Below are positions 60,495-64,000 of a DNA stretch of 64,000 bases, piece by piece. The notes beneath the pieces were generated by a model. The model had not been told where the DNA came from, made no database searches, and worked only from the letters and a program-made list of their open reading frames with translations. The stretch is from Sphingobium scionense. GTDB lineage: Bacteria > Pseudomonadota > Alphaproteobacteria > Sphingomonadales > Sphingomonadaceae. The stretch's first letter is position 1, and each line of letters opens with the position of its first letter. Position numbers and translations under genes: made by a program. Location of the stretch: positions 1 to 64,000 of the forward strand of contig NZ_JACIEU010000005.1 of assembly GCF_014197035.1 (NCBI RefSeq), read 5' to 3'.

Positions 60495-60908
60495 GTGGAA
60501 ATCTTCTTCGCCTATACCATCGCGCTGGCGGCCACCTCGATCTTCGTGGTGCGCTATGGCGGCTCGACCGGGCGCTGGAGCATCGCCGGCGTCTGGGTGG
60601 GGTTCATCCTGGCCCAGACGGCGGTCCTCACCATCCGGCCGGAGGCGGTATTAATCCGCACGATCCTGGCGATCGAATGCGCATCGCTGCTGTTCAAGAT
60701 CATCATATCGATGCTGAGCAGTCGGCGCTGGCCGATCATCGTCGCCGCGTTCCAGTTGAACGTCACGGCGGTGCAGGTCGCGGTGATCGTGTCGCCAGCC
60801 TATCTGACCAAATTCTTCTACGCCATGTCGACGATATGGGCGGTGCCGGTACTGGTCGTGATGGCCATGGGCACGCAGATGGACCGGAAACATGCGTTTC
60901 CGGCCTGA
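60495..60908 (+). CDS. Small four-helix membrane protein of unknown function
   Basis: This protein has 137 residues from a GTG at 60495. Four hydrophobic segments lie near 2-19, 30-47, 56-73 and 82-125 (the last probably two helices around VAVIVSPAYLTKFFY). Short polar loops (RYGGSTGRW, SSRRWP) connect them. No recognised family. It may be a membrane partner of the tethered LuxR-type regulator. It is 34 bases after the helical protein and 109 before the Phd-PAS gene. Confidence 0.72.
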   Translation: MEIFFAYTIALAATSIFVVRYGGSTGRWSIAGVWVGFILAQTAVLTIRPEAVLIRTILAIECASLLFKIIISMLSSRRWPIIVAAFQLNVTAVQVAVIVSPAYLTKFFYAMSTIWAVPVLVVMAMGTQMDRKHAFPA

Positions 60909-61017
60909 GCAAAGGAAATATGATGCGGAAATGGCCATCGCCCTCTCTTGACCCGTCATCGTCCGGTGTGAGCCTTGCCGCATCCATTCTTGTTCGATTG
61001 ATGGAGGACAGGTAATC

Positions 61018-62016
61018 ATGGCATCAAGGGACATGACGCAGCGCATGACGCGCCATCTGAGCCCGGTTGGGAGTGATGGAATGGAGGGGGAAGGCGGATA
61101 TCCGGCCGAGAGTCCGGTGGTCACCGCGGCCGATCTGGTCCGGGGCTTTTCCGAATGTCGCGATATGGCGACGCGAACGCCGCTTTACATCACCCATCAT
61201 GGTCGGGCGACCCATGTCCTGCTGGGCGTCAACGAGTTCCGGGCGCTCAAGGCACAATCGGGCAGCGCCCATCAGGAGCGGGCCGAAGAGCAATTGTTCG
61301 CCTTGGCCGATTGGGTCGATCAGGCCGTCATCATCTGTGACCAGGACATGCGCGTCAACTTCGTCAACCGGGTTGCCAGCGCTATCTGTCGCAAGCCGGT
61401 TGGGCAGATGGTCGGTTCCATGCTGGATACCGTCCTGCCGTCCATCAGCGGCAGCCTGATGGAAGTCCATGTGCGCCGCACCGTCAGCGGCGGTGAACCG
61501 AGCGCCGCCGATGTTCCATCTCCCTTTGCAGACGGCGCCTGGCTGCGGTTGCAGAGTTTTCCCCTCGGGAGGTCCACCGTGATCATGTTCCGCGATATTA
61601 CGGAAGATGTGCGCCGCCATCGATTGGCGGACGCCAAGGCCGCGATCATCGAGGCGATGACCGTGCATGGCGATGTCGGCTATGTCCGCCTCTCCGTGCG
61701 GGGGACGATCGACAGCATCGATGTCCCCTTCACCGATATGCTCAGCCTGCCGCGGGAGCGGGTGATGGGGATACAGTTAACTGATCTGGTCATAACCCAT
61801 GCGCGTGCCGCCTTTCGCCAGGCGCTGGAGCGGGCGATGCAAGGCCACGGCGCGCAATGTGTCCACACCACGCTGTTGAGCAATCGCGGCGATACCGTTG
61901 CCGTGAAGGCATCGATCGTTGCGTTGCAGGGCGCCTATGGCACCGAGGGAGCCGTCGTTCTGGTCACGGCGCTCGACGCCAGCACTATACAGGAATTGCC
62001 CCGCGCCGCCGAATAG
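61018..62016 (+). CDS. Phd/YefM-like domain fused to two PAS-type domains
   Basis: This protein has 332 residues. Residues about 34-80 resemble a Phd/YefM antitoxin DNA-binding fold: VVTAADLVRGFSECRDM, then PLYITHHGRATHVLLGVNEFRAL, the typical ITRHGRPVAVL-type strand pair. Residues about 93-210 form a PAS domain (VDQAVIICDQDMRVNFVNRVA... FRDITEDVR), and about 215-325 a second, more diverged PAS-like domain. No kinase, GGDEF or other output is present and no toxin gene adjoins. The simplest reading is a sensor whose output is the Phd-like DNA-binding part. GGAGG precedes the ATG by about 11 bases. Confidence 0.78.
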   Translation: MASRDMTQRMTRHLSPVGSDGMEGEGGYPAESPVVTAADLVRGFSECRDMATRTPLYITHHGRATHVLLGVNEFRALKAQSGSAHQERAEEQLFALADWVDQAVIICDQDMRVNFVNRVASAICRKPVGQMVGSMLDTVLPSISGSLMEVHVRRTVSGGEPSAADVPSPFADGAWLRLQSFPLGRSTVIMFRDITEDVRRHRLADAKAAIIEAMTVHGDVGYVRLSVRGTIDSIDVPFTDMLSLPRERVMGIQLTDLVITHARAAFRQALERAMQGHGAQCVHTTLLSNRGDTVAVKASIVALQGAYGTEGAVVLVTALDASTIQELPRAAE

Positions 62017-62032
62017 CGCGAGGCGCTTTGCT

Positions 62033-62350
62033 TCAGCCGCAGCGGGCGCTGGTAATGACCATCTGATCGTCATAGCCGACGGTCAGCCGGTCGGGCCGGA
62101 AGTCCATGGTCATGGCCATGTTTGGGCCGCCCCAGCGCAGCGTCTTGGCGCCCGATGCCTGGAGCAGTTCGGCGCCTAGCTCGGCGGTCGCTTTTTGTCC
62201 GGTGAAGCGGTCGAGCCCGTCATTCTTGCACGGCCCTTGCGCCATGGCCGGTGGCGATGCGGAACCGGGGCTGTCGCTGCCGGTCCCGGCGCAGGCAGCC
62301 AGGGACAGGAGCATCATTGCCGTCATGGGCATTGGCACCGGCATCCGCAT
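62033..62350 (-). CDS. I78-family peptidase inhibitor lipoprotein
   Basis: This protein has 105 residues. The signal ends in a lipobox (LSLAAC, Cys19), so it should be a lipoprotein in the periplasm or outer membrane. The mature part fits the I78 inhibitor family: FTGQKATAELGAELLQASGAK near 48-68, MAMTMDFRPDRLTV and the VITSARCG end with a pair of cysteines. I78 members inhibit serine proteases. It converges on the Phd-PAS gene and is 11 bases after the rnd start side on the same strand as rnd. Confidence 0.85.
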   Translation of the reverse strand: MRMPVPMPMTAMMLLSLAACAGTGSDSPGSASPPAMAQGPCKNDGLDRFTGQKATAELGAELLQASGAKTLRWGGPNMAMTMDFRPDRLTVGYDDQMVITSARCG

Positions 62351-62361
62351 CGTTCGTCTCC

Positions 62362-63528
62362 TTATTCGGTCCGCGTCATCTTGAGGCGGCCATTTTTGAC
62401 CGCGAAGGCAAGGCGCCCTTCGACCAGGTCTACCGCATCCCGGCCGAACTGGTCATAGCGCCAGCCTTCCAGGATCGCGAGATCGTCGCGCACGCCGGCG
62501 GCCAGCGCCTCGATATCATCGGTGCGGGCGAGCAGGCGCGGGGCGACGTTGATGTCGCGCGAGCGGATCTTGAGCAGCAGCTTCAGCAGGTCGGCGACCA
62601 GGGCGCCATCCTTGCCCAGGCCCGGCCGCTTGGGATCGCGTTCGGGCATCTCGTCCTTGCCCAGCGGCTTGTGGCTGGCGATCGCCGCCATCAGCCGGTT
62701 GCCGATGTCGTTCGTCTTCCAGGTGGCGGACAGGCCACGCACCTTGCCCAGATCGTCCTGCACCCGTGGCGGATGGCTGGCGATGTCGGCCAGAGTCTCA
62801 TCCTTGACGATGCGGCCGCGCGGCAGATTCTTGTCCTGGGCTTCCTTCTCGCGCCAGGCGGCCAGTGCCTTGAGGCGACCCAGCACATCGGCCTTGCGAC
62901 TGGCGATGCGCACGCGCTTCCACGCCTCCGACGGGTCATTTTCATAATGGCTGGGATCGCTGATCCGTTCCATCTCCTGATCGAGCCAGTCGCCGCGCCC
63001 GGTCTTGCGCAATTCTTCCAGCATCTTGGGGAAGATTTCGATCAGATAGGTGACGTCGCCGATCGCATAGTCGATCTGGCGCTTGTCGAGCGGGCGGCGT
63101 GCCCAGTCGGTGAAACGCGCGCCCTTGTCGAGTTGCACGCCGAGCCAGGCGTCGACGAGGTTGCCATAGCCGATCTGTTCGCCAAGGCCCAGCGCCATGG
63201 CGGCGATCTGGGTGTCGAACATCGGATGCGGCGTCTTGCCGGTCAGGTTATGGACGATCTCGATATCCTGTCCTCCGGCATGGAAGACCTTCAAGACATC
63301 TTCATTGTCGACCATCAGGTCGAGCAGCGGCTTGAGGTCGATGCCGGGCGCCTTGGGGTCGATCGCGGCGGCTTCATGCGCATCAGCGACCTGGACCAGA
63401 CACAGTTCGGGCCAGTAGCTATTCTCGCGCATGAACTCGGTGTCGATCGCGACATAGGGCGATTTGGCCATGCGGGCGCAGAAATCGGAAAGCGTCTTGC
63501 TGTCGGTAATCAGCGGATGAATTTGCAT
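62362..63528 (-). CDS. rnd: Ribonuclease D
   Basis: RNase D is a 3'-to-5' exonuclease of the DEDD family that trims tRNA and other small RNAs. It has 388 residues from the ATG at 63528 (MQIHPLI); the frame extends farther back without a ribosome site. The DEDD motifs are visible as AIDTEF near 27-32, VFHAGGQDIEIV near 81-92, FDTQIAAMAL, and the YAIGDVTYL end of the exonuclease domain. An HRDC domain follows around LKALAAWREKEAQ. It diverges from aspS. Confidence 0.96.
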   Translation of the reverse strand: MQIHPLITDSKTLSDFCARMAKSPYVAIDTEFMRENSYWPELCLVQVADAHEAAAIDPKAPGIDLKPLLDLMVDNEDVLKVFHAGGQDIEIVHNLTGKTPHPMFDTQIAAMALGLGEQIGYGNLVDAWLGVQLDKGARFTDWARRPLDKRQIDYAIGDVTYLIEIFPKMLEELRKTGRGDWLDQEMERISDPSHYENDPSEAWKRVRIASRKADVLGRLKALAAWREKEAQDKNLPRGRIVKDETLADIASHPPRVQDDLGKVRGLSATWKTNDIGNRLMAAIASHKPLGKDEMPERDPKRPGLGKDGALVADLLKLLLKIRSRDINVAPRLLARTDDIEALAAGVRDDLAILEGWRYDQFGRDAVDLVEGRLAFAVKNGRLKMTRTE

Positions 63529-63656
63529 ATGGTCTTCGATCTTATTATGGGCTGGCCCGCGTCCTGCGGGCTGGTCGATAATCGACAAGGCAAGCCCATA
63601 GCCGGGCCGCAACAATTTGTCATTTCCGTAAAACGAATTTGAAAGATCGAAACGCC

Positions 63657-64000
63657 ATGCACGCCTATCGCACGCACACCTGCGGCGCCCTTCGTGAAGC
63701 CGATGTCGGCGCGACCGTCCGCCTTTCGGGCTGGGTGCATCGCAAGCGCGATCATGGCGGCGTTCTTTTCATCGATCTGCGCGACCATTATGGCCTGACC
63801 CAGATCGTCGCGAAGGCGGACAGTGAGCCGCTGCGCATCCTGGATGGCCTGCGGGCGGAATCGGTTGTGACGATCGACGGCACCGTCGTGGCGCGCGGCG
63901 CGGAAGCGACCAATCCGAAGATGGCGACCGGCACGATCGAGGTCGTCGCCGATAGCGTGACCGTGCAGTCGACCGCCGCCGAATTGCCGCTGCCCGTGGC
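63657..64000 (+). CDS. aspS: Aspartyl-tRNA synthetase, partial (N-terminal part)
   Basis: This class II synthetase charges tRNA-Asp (and tRNA-Asn in organisms using the indirect pathway). About 114 codons lie in the window. The N-terminal anticodon-binding OB fold is clear: [40 protein letters not shown] and YGLTQIVAK. The ATG at 63657 is the natural start. The remaining catalytic domain is beyond the window edge. Confidence 0.95.
   Translation, partial: MHAYRTHTCGALREADVGATVRLSGWVHRKRDHGGVLFIDLRDHYGLTQIVAKADSEPLRILDGLRAESVVTIDGTVVARGAEATNPKMATGTIEVVADSVTVQSTAAELPLPV

Noticed and set aside
61018..62016. A Phd antitoxin with an adjacent toxin gene
   Set aside because: The neighbouring genes (four-helix membrane protein at 60495 and I78 lipoprotein at 62033) show no Doc, YoeB or other toxin features, so a classical toxin-antitoxin pair is not supported here.
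1..64000. CRISPR array, prophage, integron or insertion sequence
   Set aside because: No regularly spaced repeats, integrase, transposase, terminal inverted repeats with target duplication, or phage structural genes were found on either strand.

Overview
The window reads as one contiguous piece of chromosome from a high-GC alphaproteobacterium, most likely a sphingomonad (Sphingobium/Novosphingobium-like). The evidence is the SDR-, TonB-receptor- and NTF2-rich catabolic cluster, the str/S10/spc ribosomal order followed by adk, the many ATG/GTG/TTG starts with GGAG-type ribosome binding sites, the M23 peptidase/bactofilin pair, and the RG-rich extension of ribosomal protein S5. This assignment is inference from gene content; no 16S rRNA gene is present. 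No prophage, insertion sequence, CRISPR array or integrase was seen.

Layout. (1) 1-16453 is an accessory catabolic region beside a partial cysD. A minus-strand set (SDR, zinc alcohol dehydrogenase, alkylsulfatase-like metallo-hydrolase, cysD) diverges from AraC regulator - sulfotransferase - two VOC proteins. Then come an SDR divergent from a TonB-dependent receptor, a TetR regulator, and a tight six-gene operon (AcuI-type reductase, acyl-CoA ligase, NTF2-like, exported TIM-barrel protein, SDR, NTF2-like). Together these look like uptake and CoA-dependent breakdown of an unidentified hydrophobic alcohol or acid, with a possible sulfation/desulfation branch. (2) 16454-24064 holds a DUF1003 membrane protein behind an unusual leader, a small secreted protein, tRNA-Pro(GGG), yajC-secD-secF with an Mth938-like gene that appears to start at CTG, a nucleotidyltransferase and a CPA1 antiporter. 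(3) 24188-35411 holds a trypsin-domain autotransporter, ppx-rlmE-yifB, bactofilin with an M23 peptidase, and a membrane GGDEF-EAL protein.

(4) 35474-52662 is the translation core: rpsL-rpsG-fusA-tuf, then rpsJ to rpsQ, then rplN to adk. It is cut by strong intrinsic terminators or structured leaders after tuf, between rpsJ and rplC, between rpsQ and rplN, and between rpmD and rplO, which suggests several separately controlled transcripts. The rpsM-rpsK-rpoA-rplQ block that commonly follows adk is not here. RpsL carries Arg at position 88, where Lys-to-Arg is a known streptomycin-resistance change.

(5) 52701-64000 is mixed: an exported SRPBCC protein, lepA, a CsgG-like protein, an acyltransferase, a membrane-anchored degenerate SNase-like protein, a PH-domain protein, a degenerate HNH-like protein, a membrane-anchored LuxR-type regulator followed by two small proteins and a Phd-like/PAS fusion protein, an I78 protease-inhibitor lipoprotein, rnd, and the start of aspS. 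The most unusual items are the Phd-PAS fusion with its neighbours, the 16S-tail-mimicking leader before the DUF1003 gene, the sulfotransferase/alkylsulfatase-like cluster, and the terminator inside the spc operon.
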